60,000 bases of DNA. Source: Takakia lepidozioides (lineage: Eukaryota > Streptophyta > Takakiopsida > Takakiales > Takakiaceae). The stretch is taken from assembly GCA_030704615.1 (NCBI GenBank), contig CM060734.1:14696001-14756000 (forward strand), in the 5' to 3' direction. The number at the start of each line of letters is the position of its first letter. Positions within the stretch are counted from its first letter, which is position 1. The translations under genes were made by a program, and so were the position numbers. Below are positions 23,980 to 36,964 of this stretch, in pieces. Below the pieces are notes generated by a model. It made no database searches, was not told the DNA's origin, and was given only the letters and a program-made list of their open reading frames with translations.

Positions 23980-26600
23980 CGACAAAAACCCATTTTGAAT
24001 ACAATGATGCCCTGTTCAAGGCTCTTTGGCAAGCCTTGGGTCATGACTTCCTTTGTATGACCAATGACATTTTCCAGAAGCAAATGATGCCCTCCCAGAT
24101 TTCCGAGGGACTGATCATCACGCTGATATACAAGAAGGGTGAAAGAGATAGTGTGGCTAATTACCGTCCCATAACCTTGCTCAACTCTACGTACAAAATC
24201 ATTGCTAAAGCCCTTGCATTGAAAATTCAGCCTCTGTTACCCTCAATCATTAGAAAAGAGTAGACTGGCTTCCTCAGAGACTGCATGATTCTCGACAACA
24301 TCTTATTGACGCATGCGGCCCTTCACAGAGCTAATCTTAACCACCAACCTCTGGCTTTCTTGATGTTGCATTATGAAAAAGCTTTCGACTCTGTTGACTG
24401 GACTTTCCTGCTAGCTGCTCTAGAAAAGTCGGGGCTGTACATGGTCACTTTGTCTCTTGGGTTCAAATTTTGCTGCAATCAGCATCCAGTAAGGTCATGG
24501 TGAATGGAGTCATCTCCAACTCGTTCCCTATATCTTGGTCAGTCAGGCAGGGGTGTCCCTTGGCTCCCTTTCTTTTTGTAATTGCAACTGATTCTTGGGG
24601 GCACCTTTTTGAAGCTAGGCTTGATATAGTAGGCCTCCATCTGCCCACCTTCTTGCCGGAAATGGTCAAGCTATCAATGTATGCAGATGATACCTCCCTG
24701 CTGCTCGACAATTCCACCAGTGACAACATCGATAGAGCTCTCCAAGCCCTGCAAACCTTCTGCTTGGGGTCGGGCCTGAAGATCAATTGGGGGAAGTCCA
24801 TGTGGGGAGTTTATCAATACTGCAGGACCAGTCGCTGGCCTCGCACAGTCAGTCTTGGGGTCAAGAAATTGGTCTAAATTGGCTTGAAGAGGGAAAGTCC
24901 CATACCCTGCTGGGTCATCAAGTCGGCATCAACCTCTCCCTGCAAAGCATTCTGAAGGAAGTCATCTCTAGACTTAAAAGATCCCTAGCCCATTGGAGCT
25001 CATCTATGCTTTCCATTGCGGTCCAAGAGCACTGGTGGCCAACCAAGTGCTTTTGGCTTCAATCTGGTTCTCTGCTGCAGTTTGGGACCCAGGTACAAGG
25101 CTGGTGAAAGAGATTAAAGCTTTGGTTCGGAATTTTATATGGGGTGCCACCACGCATTCCCCCAGTGAGGCGAGCCCTTGTCTCATGGGAACAACTATGT
25201 CAACCAAAATGCAAAGGTGGATTAGGGGTGATAGACCCTGCAACACAGATCAAGGCTCTCTTAGCAAATTGGATCCCTAGAGCTTTGGCTCACCGTCATA
25301 GTCCCTGGAGCAAGCTGATTCAACCCTACCTGATGGGAGCCATTCCATCTTCATCACCTCTCTGGGCCCAATCCCTACACTGAATCATACAAGGCAACAA
25401 TGCCAATGTGAGGCTGGGATCCCGTGGCAATCCATATGGGCAGCCTGGCATTCAATCAGGTCCTCCCTGACCCAAAGAATACCTCTCAATTTTGATGAAT
25501 GCTTTCGTCAACCCCTTTTTGGGAACTACAACATGGACTCAGGGGTGCTGTTGCAGCAGAGACCAAAGTGGGCTTTCTGGGAGAGCTGTGGCTTCACACA
25601 CATAGGCAGCATATGTGAGAACGGCCAATGCTTGCCAGAGGCTCTGGTTACTTCACAGGTTGGTCTGAGGCGAGCGAAGGCTTGGCCTGCATTGCTAGCA
25701 GAAGTGCCTCAGTTTATGCTCCCCCTGCTCGGAAATGAGGGACACTGGGGGGACTTACCAGCCTGGATGGCTACAAAGTGCAATGGGGGTAACATCGTGA
25801 TGCTTGTTCTCTCTTTAGTTGGAAACACTGCATCTGCTATAGCCTTTGTAGCTGATCATGACGGTGACCTGCACCTCACAGCCACTGCAGAAATTGACAA
25901 GCAACATTTATTTCTAATCAGAGTGGTAGATGGAAAAGGGAATGCAAACCCTATGCCACCGGCAGGGCAGGAATTAGATTGGGCAAGGCACTCATCATCT
26001 AATTGGTTCCTGTCGTATCCCCTCGCAGCTCTTCAATTTGACCCCGGAGAATGGACTTGGATGGACGAATGCCACTCCCCCAAGTCTTTGCCTACATAGT
26101 GAAACTGGGTTACTCGTTGCTGAAACCCAACAGATCATTCCAGGCTAAGTGGAGCACAAAATGGGGACACTTGAATCTAAGCCAAGCTAACTGAGATACA
26201 GTGTGGAAGGACATCTGGAAAAAACAGAGGGCGGCAAAGATCTCTGGATTCCTATGGAAGTAATTGGTTCACAGGATTTTGCCTGTCAACGGGTTCACCA
26301 TGATAAACAATTCCTTATGTGCTTTATGTAGGGCCCAACCAGAAACTGTTTGGCAGAGTGCCATCTCGCAGCCAGGGTCTGGAGAGTAGTCATGAGTTTT
26401 TACTCTAATCTGGAACTCATTCCCTAACCACCCCCCCCCTCTTCATTGCTTCTATTAAATTGGCTGCCTGCTCGTGTGCATTGTGCCTGTCCTGTCTTGG
26501 CTGCTCTGAGGGCTCTTACTTTATGGAACCTTTGGAAGGCTAGGTATAACTTAGTTCATGAGGGGAAACCCCCAGGGGCAGGTCAATTCTGTTTTACATA
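23980..26600 (+). pseudogene. LINE (L1-type) ORF2: reverse transcriptase and C-terminal zinc region
   Basis: The plus strand encodes the non-LTR RT in several frames: GLIITLIYKKGERDSVANY and RPITLLNSTYKIIAKALA (about 24110-24220), then a TAG, then YEKAFDSVDW (about 24375), then SVRQGCPLAPFLFVIATD and MYADDTSLLLDN (catalytic YADD near 24680). Farther on, WKDIWKKQRAAKISGFLW (about 26210) and CALCRAQPETVWQ are the reverse-transcriptase-associated zinc-binding module, and WNLWKARYNLVHEG (about 26530) closes the ORF. The endonuclease is missing upstream. Multiple stops and shifts make it inactive. Confidence 0.88.
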
Positions 26601-28700
26601 TACCATGACCTGCTCACTGAGGGGAATAAAGCGTGGGGTATTATGGATGCAGCTATTTCCAGAACTTCTCAGCAACGCGGGAGGAGGCTCCTCCGTGCTT
26701 TTCTGCAGTCCTGGGGCAAAAACGACCTTCTCGACATCTGTATTCCTCACATGTGTTTCAACTGGCAAAGCACCATCCCCAGTGCATGGGATGTCCCCTG
26801 GTGATGGGGAAGATGGTGATTTTAATTGGAGACACAAGAAGGATCGAGCATCAAAATCTAGAGCTCAGCTGCATTTTTAGTTCTTGGTACTTTCTCCCCT
26901 GCTGTTGCAGGAGTTCTCTCTTTTGGGGACACTTGAAGACTCGAGCTTCAAAAGCGTTGTTCTTAACTCTTGCTTCCCCACATTGCTGTTGCAGTGGCTC
27001 TCTCTCTCTGGCTTCTCACTTTATCCTCTCCAATGGCACCTTCTTATGCTTGAAGGCTACACCATGCCTCCAAGCAGCTTAGTCCTTTTCTTTAGCTCTT
27101 GATTTCATCTCTTCCTGACCTTCAATAGAGTTATCCGTAAAGGGTCCCAAACTGGGCATGAGAACCCTGAGTTTGGCCAAAACTCGGTATGAAACTCGAA
27201 ACTCTGGATCAAGCGGTACGACTAGAAAAAAACACGGGACCAAACTGCTAGGACTAGGAAAATGGGGGTGGCAGGAGTTTGGTGCCGAGTTTTGTTAGTT
27301 GTCGAGGCGGAGGCGGTCAGAGCTCACGAGCTCGCGCCATAGCAGCGGTTGCCCTCATCCCCAGTTTATGATTTGGTGCCCTCTTTTCTGACTTCGTGCT
27401 CAGTTTTCTGCACTTTACGGATTAACTCAAACTCAGGATGAAACCCGCAACTCGGGTCCAAACAGGGTACCAAACTCAGGCTCACTTTGCGGAGAACTCT
27501 AATATGTTCAAAAAGATCTCCAATTGACATACAAAATAAAAAAACTGAGCTCGAGCGGGGGAAGCGATGGCGGAGCCCCGCGGCCACCAACCGTCGTATC
27601 ATCTTCCGCCTTCGAGTTGGCACAAATTTCTCTCATCGCTGCTCTTCATCTATGGCAGCATTACCCTTCATCTTGTTTCTTCGTCAAACAAGCTACACTT
27701 CGATATGCTCATCAGCGGAGGGTAAATCTAAGATCCAATTCTATGTACGTTCACCATAGTTCATCCCCAAGGCTTTCTCCCTCTTTCATCTCTTCTAATC
27801 ATTCTGCACCCCCAGCTGGTTTGTAACTGCAGTAGAGACATACTTTAATTTTTTTATTTTAAAAATGATCATCTATGAAAGAGCTATGGACTCTTAAAGT
27901 TGAATCTTGTGGAATGTAGTGTTACACATGAAAACCATATGGACTAAAATACCATCATATACACCTAAGTAATAGCAAAAAGGAAAACACATTAGGGGTG
28001 CCCATTTTCTGAAAGCTATCCAAATGCACTTTTATATGGACTAAAAACATCAAAGAATGAGAGGTATGGACTAATTTATACTAAGCACTCGGCCGAAACT
28101 GGGCCTATTTTCCCTAATGTACATCATCCTCATTTAGAGGCTTTTGGGATATCATCATTACTAAAAAGGTGTAAAAACCCATAATCTAGAGGTGCCAAGT
28201 GATATATGGAAAAAATTCAAAAATCTCTAATTATTAGAAATAAAAAATAGTTTTATATTTTTCAGAATTAATTACTAAAATTTCTAATAAAAACATTCTA
28301 GCCTATTTGGGGTGGGACTTTTTACTAAAAGTGTTAAATATATCATATCTACCATCTAAAATTAAATATTTGGATAAATTCCCTCAATTTGAGGTACCTA
28401 TATAGACTTTCATGGAGGAAAAATCTGCCTCTTTTGGTCCACCATACCCTGCAACTGCCCAATTAATATCTCATCAGCGCTTCCCGCTTCTCCCAGTACC
28501 TCGGCTCCCTCTTTCGCCTTTCTCTTCCACTTAACCCTAATCCCCCCCTCCTATTTAAGCACTAATCGCAGGGTTGATCAGGGCGTCCAACACTTTTCCT
28601 CTTTCTGTAATCTCCATCGCCGCCAGCTAAGTTCGCCACTGACTTAGTCTTAGTCCTTGGGTGGGAGTTTAGTATAAGGGTTCATTCTCTTCAGTTAAAT
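26601..28700. other. Spacer; no gene seen
   Basis: At 27130-27480 the motif AACTCGG/ACTCRGG recurs irregularly. 27840-28420 is AT-rich. 28440-28700 is pyrimidine-rich and directly precedes the LINE ORF1 start, and may be its 5' untranslated leader. Confidence 0.4.
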
Positions 28701-28712
28701 TTCCCTCTTGTC

Positions 28713-31060
28713 ATGGCCCCTGGATTCTTTAAATCTCAACACAAGGAGTCAATGGAATCAAGATTCCCCAGCGGAGGCATACAACAGCATCAGAGGAGAA
28801 CCCAACCCTCTACTGGGACTGGGTTCTTCCAGGCTCACCAAACGCGTTCCAGGAAGTACTCGACTAATGCTCCAGTAAGAGTACCCCCCATTTCATTTCT
28901 AGTCCCATTTCCCCCCTTCAACCATTCTTCAAAATTCCGAGACTCGACACCAGAGGGAGACTCCCACTTCCGCCGACTGACGGGGATTGGTCTAATGGCA
29001 CAAGGGTGCACCAGGAAGAGCTCGACAGAGATTATCCATTGATTCTACTGAATGTTCTAGACCTTCAGAAGAGGGTGGCCAACTTGGAGGAGCATCGTGA
29101 TTGGGCTATCAGACATCTTGGGGGCTCGGGCGAACTGAAACAAAAATACTGTCAGCCAAAGGCCGTGGATTCTACTCTATAGTCTTCGAATCGAAGGAAG
29201 CTGCTCTCGTTCAACCCGCACACAAAGGGCTTCAACGTAAATATCTTTCCGTGGTCTTCTAAAATGGGCCATAGAAATGGGAAACTATGGGGCCCGAGAA
29301 TCATATCAGTCCTCTACATTCCAGACCAGTATTTAGTGAACTTACCTGACATAGCCAATCACTTTGGCTCCTATCTTGGCTGCCTGGCTGTGTTTGATCC
29401 CCAAATGTGCACATTGAACTTAAGACAATATCCATCTTGGAGCTCAGTGGCTATCCCGCCTCAATGAAACTGGCTGTGCTAAGTTTGTGCTAATGATGCC
29501 CAATGAGGAAACCTTGCCGCAATATGTGAGACTACCAATATATGAGGATGGCAAGTACTTCACCATTCAGCTCATCGAAGATACTACCTATGCTGCCTGC
29601 TTTAATTGCGGCCAACTTGGCCACATCAAGTTTGACTGTCCATCAGCAAAACGTAAGACATCCCCCCCGGCACCCCCCGCCACAACGTAAAACCCTGGTC
29701 ATGGGTTGCCACAAGCCTCGACCTCCACCTTTGCTCATCGGATTCAATCCGTCGGTCCACATCTAGCTAAGGCAACTGGAGGTCAAACAATTCAGCCCCC
29801 GAATCACCTGGATTCCCTACAATACAGCCCCCGGCCAGCTTCACCCTCCAACTTGGACATCAGCAGGGACCCTATGTAAGAGGAGGTCAGAGTTCACCAG
29901 CAAAGGAAATTCACTATCAGCAAAGGCAAAGAAAAGATGGGCAATAATTCAACAACACCAGCAATCCAGCTGACAAGCCCCACAACCAAAAGTGGCCCAC
30001 AGATAACTACAGGTATCTCATGCAATTCTTCCTTCGCCAATCTTTGCCTCAACACATGCTCATTTCCAAACTTGGATTTGATTGGTTGCTCTGCCCTAGA
30101 GACAATCGCAGCTCCCAAGGCTTCATGTATCACACTGCTGATATTCAGGAAAGGGAACCCCCCTGCAATCCTCATCACATCCGATGATCTGGAGTGTGTT
30201 GAATATCTTTGGGTCAAGACCTCCGATGTCAAACAATTTATGAGAGCGAACCCACCCAACAGTAGCCCGGAAATTCTGTTCAAATACAAGATTCAAGAAT
30301 TCTTTGAGGCCTTTCTGCCCCCACTACTTCTTGTCCCCTTCAACCAGAATTTTGTGGGGGGGCTTACTTAGAAGATCACCCTGGATTAAGCTACAGGCCA
30401 TCTATTCAGGTGCTGGCCTTAATGGAAGAAGCGGAAATATACAATACGCCATACAATCAATGGCTCTCAGCCCCCAGGGGAAGCCACCCACTTTAGATAA
30501 GACCTTGGTTAATGGCTTACTATTGTCAGCATTCCTGGATCTGGAAATAGACGAAGAAAACCATAGGATGGAGGTGCAAAGAACCAGGGACTGCATCAAC
30601 GGGGTCAAGGTGGTTGTTTCAAACACTGGTGCGTCTTCGGCTTCCTCAAAGACCAATGCGGTTTCCTCACCAGATGACATCAGCAGTGACAAGGATCACC
30701 TGGCAGCAACTGTCACCACCATGCACATCTCCCCTCTACTCATCGACAACACCAGCCTTGTTTCCCCACCAACCATCGTGGACGCTAGTCAGCCACTTTT
30801 CAATGAGGACCCTCCTCTTGCAGCCCGCCAGCCCAGCCTTCCACCCAATCCCCCCCAGGTTCTTTTCTCTCCCTCTCCCTGTTTTTTCTTCCAAGTGCTC
30901 ACTAAAGACCCTGGCAGGTGTTGGATGCTGTGTGGAAAAGAAAAGCACACCTCGGGGAAACAATTAGGCACATGTTACCAACCTTTGACCTCGCAGATTG
31001 CATCCCCTCTGGTACACTTCCCTCGGATGGCTCATTGACAGACAGATACCCACAGATTCG
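28713..31060 (+). pseudogene. LINE ORF1 (nucleic-acid-binding, CCHC knuckle)
   Basis: An open frame starts at ATG 28713 after a pyrimidine-rich leader and continues in pieces. Sequence around 29264-29467 (GPRIISVLYIPDQYLVNLP) and 29487-29690 (CFNCGQLGHIKFDCP) has the form of plant L1 ORF1 proteins, which bind the LINE RNA through a single CCHC knuckle. Ser/Pro-rich sequence follows to about 31038. Stops at 29040, 29466 and 29688 and frame changes show decay. No ORF2 follows; the unit ends at the candidate terminus near 31150. Confidence 0.7.
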
Positions 31061-31149
31061 TCCGCTTTTCTCTTCGGGGTTATTCCCAAAGGGGGTGGAA
31101 ATTCAAACTCTATCAGTCTCGCGGGTTCCTTCCAGCGTAGCTACGGCGT

Positions 31150-31310
31150 GAGCCCCGCCCCGTGAGCCTGGGAGCTGAGCTCATGTTGTAGCTGCAAAGC
31201 ATGAGCTGAGCTCACGCTTCAGGAAAGCATGAGCGGCACAAATCTGCTGGAGAAGCAGGCCCTATAGGCGAGGATTGCAGGAAGAGGGCCTATTACCGTG
31301 GACAAAACAG
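31150..31310 (-). mobile_element. Third candidate transposon terminus
   Basis: GTGAGCC and GAGCTCA motifs (31150-31232) are followed by GGGCCTATTACCGTGG at 31286. The order and orientation match the terminus at 22858-22985. Its partner is not apparent. Confidence 0.4.
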
Positions 31311-31551
31311 AGGGGGCCACCATGCACCATGTCTGCAATGTCTACACAAAAAGAGGAATATGAACATATGGCAGATTTGAGCTCAGAATGATTGTCACAC
31401 TTTATTTCAATTCACAGAAAGACGCTTACAATGAATGGCATGTGCAATTGCCCTAGTTCCGTGAACGAAATGTATGTGTTTGTCCTACATGCAAAGACTT
31501 CACACGATAAGCTGGAAACGAGCATGGGAAGTGGGCATGGCTCGTTTGTGT

Positions 31552-34500
31552 TCAAAGAGAATCTGACGGAGCCCTACGCCAGGTGTCCCGCTGCAGAAGA
31601 GTGATGACTTCTCCGTAGCCCAGTGTGGCTTGGTGAATGAATTGGTCTCTCTTACCGTCGCAGCACATAATTATAAGGTATATGTAATATTGATGCTTGC
31701 AGGGGACCCACTTCCCTCTCATGCTAAGAGCGCCCTCACGCATCGTTACAAAATCCGGACAAGTGCACGTAGGGAAATTCCCCACGGTAACCTGATATTC
31801 TTTGCCATGAAGAATTGAGCCAGTAGACAACACTGTGTAAATCTGTCCATACCCCGGGGCCGGGACTTCGGTGATATGAGTCACCCGAGCCTGCAAAATT
31901 CTAGCCGATTCCATCTTGCAGTCGTGATCTGCACCCGAAGCGACACGGCACACTGTTTTTCCATCTCTTTTTGTTGGGTGGGAGTCGGCACCGGATGGAG
32001 GCATTGCCGGAGCATGTGGCACATCAGTGCCCAGAGTGCATGAGGGCACCACCCGGGACCGTGCAAGACGGAACCCTCCCTCTTCCAGCATGCTTATATC
32101 GGCTGATGTCAGCAACGTCCCAAGTTTTACAGGCCAAATTGCGGGCGGAGGGGGCTTCATTATCACCGAAGGACGAACTGTTCCATTGACGCATCGTGCC
32201 ATATCGTCTGGGCAGAACCAGAACTTCCAGTCCTTTGACTCCCCACTATGATAAGGTCAGAACAACCCTGTGAATGTTGGAGCTGGAGTCCCCCTGGAGC
32301 CTTTGCATATTTTTTATTTGCATTTCTTGAAAGAGGGGGTCCGAATTGCCATGCAAGCCACTCTAGATCCTGGTGGGGTGCGTTCTATATGCCACTCACT
32401 GTCAATGCAATCAGATTCATGCACCAAGGACACCACCTCCTCCAATGGGATTCCTGCTGCTGTGCTTGCATGATTTGCACCTGCTCCACTGGAAGATGAC
32501 CCACTTGGGAAGGGGTGGGCACATGACTTAGTCTGCACTGGAGACACCTTTGGTAAAGAGAAATTGACCCTGTCGGGGCAATGGGAATCTCCATCCGACC
32601 CTGGAGGAGTGTTCAATTTCCTTTTACATGATCCAAATGTTTCCTCGCCTTCCAAATGGGGGACCCTGGATTGCAAAAGGGAGCCTTCAGTGCACCTATT
32701 CAGAGCTCTCGCCATCTTCGATGGGTCTCCAAACCTGCTCGCAACCCTTAGCATCAACAAAGTCGTATCAGGGCCCTTGCCTCCGCCCCGTCCCATCTGA
32801 AAATTCCGGTATCTGGTTTGTTGTGTAAGTGCCTGCACCATGTCATCTGCAGTGGCAACATACAAGTCAAGTCCTGCTTTGGTAGACTGCTGCATCCAGG
32901 CATTGTGAACAGTCTCCACCAAATTACACGAAGGCATGTCAGCCAAGTCCTCCAATGACATGTCATGTAGGAGACAATGCACGCAAATGTGAGGAACAAA
33001 AGGAAATGACAGAGGTTCTGCAAGTGACAATCCAACAACCCCAGAGGAATTGGAACAAGCACGATGCAAAGTGAAATTTGTGTTTCTGGGATTGAAGAGG
33101 CTTACCGTCGTCATGAAAGTTCCCCAGTGTCTGTACCTGAAGTGCCAAAAAACCAACTAGTCCTCCAACTCCTTCAGCTAGATCCCAGTAGCAGCACCAG
33201 AGGAGAACCACCAAGCTCGGATTGCTTGGTAAGTGCTCTCAGCTTCTCCCATTGAGGTGGCATTTTTGTACTTGAGGCAGAGCCTTCTGTGCTCCAACTG
33301 AAGGTCAGGTCGAATGCAGCGCTTTGTATGACGTGCCAGAGATTGACTCCAATGGAAGAGGCATGTGCGCTCCCTATTTTCCATTGGCACTTTAGGATCC
33401 CCCGATCCAAAGACCCGCCGCACTGCATTGAAATTTGCCTGTGCACTATCAGCCATGAACCCCACAAAATTTGTGTTCTGCACTCCATTGTGATGCATGA
33501 CAGCCAGGAGAGAATTCCCACATGAGCATTTGGGATTCAATGTCCTCCGACTGCATATCACAAATTGCTATGGAGAGCACACGTTGGTACACTGGATCAT
33601 ACACATGGCACGCCATCGTTGTCCAACCCTTCACCCGTTTGCAGTGATCAAACATTAACCAACATTTCGTCAAATCTCCTCCAGGTTGCATTCGGCGGAC
33701 AATGCTCACACCACTACCTTCGCCCACTATGGACATCTTGAACAAATACACCTTGGACGAGCCCAGGCCAGGGAAGATACTGTTTTGAATGAATTCATAG
33801 CGACTCCTCCGTTTGAGGTCCATAATGTTGTCCATGAATCCAGTACTGCCTGTGCCCATTCTGAGTGCATTCACCTGGTTTCGAATATTGGGAGAGCTCA
33901 ACACGGAGAAATGGTCCATCACTGCATCAAGCGAATCTGCATCCAGCATTGGTTGTGTTGCATCCCCTTCACCCAATATGTGTTTTTCCAGGAAAGCCTT
34001 GCTAGCTGCAAGCGCTATAGCAGAAGGTGATGCACACGGGGCATTGTGGAACTCCTGCTTAAAAAGATTTCTAGCGATGTCTACGCTATCTCTGCAACTT
34101 CCCTTTGACACAAGATGCTCGTGTGTACCCATATGAATGCAGGCACGAGTCATTGTCTTGCACCGGTGTGCCACCTAGTACATACGAGTGTGACACACAG
34201 AACGGGGCAAGTTTGCAGAACCTGCACACAAAAGTATTGGTCTTGGGAGGGGCAAGCCCCGGTGTGAAAGGATCCAGGGACACACTAGCACTCGAAGCAC
34301 AAATGTCCGCGACACGCACATTCTGCTGAGGGAGAAGTACTTGGTGGAAGTGTTTGCTTCCATTTAGGTGTATTTGATACCTGACAGACACTCATGGTGT
34401 GGTACATTTTGACTTAAAAAATTGGCAAAAAAAGGGGGCACAAACAGTATGCGGTGCCGCACACTGTTTGGTTCTTTGAATTAGGTGTGTTTGATACCTG

Positions 34501-35557
34501 GCAGACACTCCTAGTGTGCTACATTTTGACATCAAAAAATAGCAAAGAAGAGGGGCACAAACAGTGTGTGATGCTTCACACTGTTTGGTGCTGCAAATTA
34601 GGTGTGTTTGATACCTGAAAGACACTCCTAGAGTGGTACGTTTTCACATCAGAAAACAGCAAAGAAGAGGGGCACAAACAGTGTGCGGTGCCGCACACTG
34701 TTTTGTGCTTCCATTTTGCTACATTTGAAGTTTGGGGGAACGGATATAGATAGCGACATCTCACAACCAGCAAACCCTAAACAACTTTCAAGACATGCAG
34801 CAACAGTGTGCGGCATCGCACACTGGTTTCAGCTTGCACATATTTCAGCCTCAATAGATTGAATCATGTACTATGCAAATGTTTCGAACCAATTTGGAGG
34901 GCCAGAAACAGTGTGCGGTGGCGCACACTGCTTCAAGCTTCCATCTCACTCCAAAATTCATAGTTTCAGAGGGGGGACAGACAGTGTGCGGCACCGCACC
35001 CTCTCTCCTACATCCACAATCCTCTGCATACACACGGAGCATACAGAGTGTGCGGCACCACACACTGGGCCAGCATAACATGAAGCAAAATAAAAGTTAA
35101 CAATGAACAACACTTGTACCTTTCTTTGTGTTGCGTTGGATGTCTCTCCAATCGCAGGAGACCCTTTACGCTTGGGACTGCTGTCTACGCTAAGCATGTT
35201 CTGGAGCATCTCCTCCATCCTCTTTTCCACAATCTGCTTCTTCATGAGGCCGGCATCAATATCCTCTTCGGTGTCCGTCTGTCCCTCGGATGCAGTCTCC
35301 TCATCACCCGTTCTCGGCAGTATTGGGGGCTGTTGTTCCTCTCCAAAATTCTGCTCTTGCATCGCCAATCTTTCCTCATTGCCCTCTTCTTCCTCCTTTT
35401 CCTCTTCTTCCTCCTTTCCCTCTTTGTCTACTCTTTCCAACCTCATTCTATCTCTGGCTCTCTTCTTGTCCCTAGTGCTAGTAAAGTACAGCGATTTCCT
35501 TCTCTTTCTCCTCCGGTGGAAACAAACGGGTCCCACACTACCTCTAGAGCTCTCCAA
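31552..35557 (-). pseudogene. SWIM-finger MULE-type transposase, split by introns and frameshifts
   Basis: First exon 35557-35120 encodes an acidic, Lys/Arg/Glu-rich N-terminus and ends at AAG/GTACAAG. After a satellite-filled intron, coding resumes at about 34325 with a zinc-finger-like CRFC...HMGTHEH segment. It continues through DDE-like blocks (SIAICDMQSED about 33560; GFMADSAQANFNAVRRVFG about 33450; ERTCLFHW; NLVETVHNAW about 32900) to the C-terminal SWIM finger (CTCPDF, VPCKH about 31700). Frame changes lie near 34170, 33550, 33170 and 32260. The order BED-like finger, DDE core, SWIM fits Mutator-like transposases. The ends of the element are not certain. Its first exon faces the plus-strand gene beginning at 36445. 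Confidence 0.75.
34390..35070 (-). repeat. Palindromic satellite, minus-oriented array in transposase intron
   Basis: Seven palindromes related to GTGTGCGGCACCGCACAC occur at about 34447, 34560, 34680, 34805, 34909, 34982 and 35047. For the first three the linker is the 117-bp type of the array at 37-38.6 kb, in reverse orientation. In the sense of the minus-strand transposase gene they sit in intron 1 in the same orientation as the plus array sits in the plus gene. Confidence 0.9.
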
Positions 35558-36444
35558 TTTGACGTTTGCAACAACGGTTGCTTTGGCATGTATCGAAAAT
35601 ACAATTTGGACATTGTTAACCGTATTTGGATGCGGGTGTCATCATTATGTGCGAACGGAATTCATCCATTTCTCCGCCTCTCAATCACCCAGAAAACTAA
35701 GTGGTGACACTTCAATTGTCATTCCGTCTAGTTGTGGGATATGTTAGATGTACTTCGCCGGCTGCCAGTATACGAAAGGTTTTTTGCATTCATGGAAATT
35801 GAGAAGTGCTGTAAAAAACTGTCGCAAGTCGAATTTTGAACAGGACTTGCACATTGGCAATAATTGTGATGCTTCACATATGCATCCACGTATGTTGTAC
35901 TGCCTATCCGGCGATTTACATTTCGCCGACGCCGGCGCAATGTAGTGATTTCGGTATAAAGCTTGGTGTCGGCAATCGTAATGTGTTACGTACCTTCGTA
36001 CGGAGTGTCCCCCTGAGTGTCAGTGATTGTGCTGTGCTCTTCTAGCACATCACAAACAAATTTGATTCGGGGTTTCCTGTTTATTGGACTCGTGGGGCCG
36101 TTGCCGTCTTTCCATAATGGATGGTTTCATATCCTGTGCAGGGTTTGCTTTTCATCCAAACACAATACGGCTTCTTGTGGCTTCTTGCCTTTGAAGTCAG
36201 TTTTTCCAGTTGGTGTCTCTCAGTGTGGCTGACTGCGGAGTTCGGTGCAGACTTCCGCCGTGCATGTCATCCTTTCGCAAAATTGTAAACCCCAAAATCC
36301 GTTGCATACATCGCCCGCAGTCATCGGGACTGTACTACCCTTATTCACCTCAGTTCGTTTGAGGTGGATCCCCTCTCGAAAATTACGGGCTATCAGTTCA
36401 GGGGACCCTTTGTGGATCGCAACTTTGGTTCAGTCTAGGAGAAC
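35558..36444. promoter_or_regulatory. Intergenic region between divergent genes
   Basis: The 0.9-kb spacer separates the minus-strand transposase exon 1 and the plus-strand frame starting at 36445. No coding sequence is convincing. It is the likely site of a shared or back-to-back promoter; I see no clear TATA boxes. Confidence 0.35.
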
Positions 36445-36936
36445 ATGTCCAAAGAGGGAGACAGACTCGCTCGATTTCATTCCAATGCAGGTAGTCTTCC
36501 ACTGACTGCCACTGCAGATGAGGATGGGTTTGCAGTTGTTCATGAGGATGAGCTGGTTACAGTGTTCCCTTTGGAATTGTGTTCTCTGCTTGTTCAAAAA
36601 GAGGTGTATGACGAGGATGGGAATTTGGATTCTGGGCACTTACAGAAACCATTGGTTGGCGAGTGTGGGAGGAAGTGGAGAGTCCTCCCAGGCAGATATC
36701 GGGTCCTTGGAAAAGAGAAAAGACAATCAGCAGGATCAGTATTTATCCCTGGCACTTCAGCATCGTCGTGCAGCAGAAGGGCACAATGCATGTGAAACAA
36801 GAGGTGAGCACATCCACTACATTCGTGACTCTTTCAGACTCCTCTTCAGAGGATGTTTCTGAGATTCCTCCGCCAGTCCAGACTCCATTCCAGGAGATAA
36901 CGACTGTCATTCCGAAATTGAAAGCCCTCGCAGGGG
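36445..36936 (+). CDS. Probable first exon(s) of the ParB-motif gene
   Basis: An ATG at 36445 opens a frame with acidic, well-mixed sequence (EDGFAVVHEDELVTVFPLE, then LVGECGRKWRVLPGRYRVL) to about 36780. Coding-like sequence continues in another frame (TTFVTLSDSSSEDVSEIPP) until about 36936, where a GG/GTGCAAGAG donor could end the exon. AAGAG/GTGAGC at 36804 is an alternative donor. No domain is recognised. It is assigned to the gene resuming at 49970 because strand, spacing and intervening satellite fit an intron, but the link is inferred. Confidence 0.4.
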
Positions 36937-36964
36937 TGCCTGGGTGCAAGAGCAAGCTGCGTTT

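Noticed and set aside
35103-35747. 214- and 197-codon Ser/Leu-rich plus-strand frames
   Set aside because: They mirror the Glu/Lys-rich minus-strand exon of the transposase; composition explains their length.
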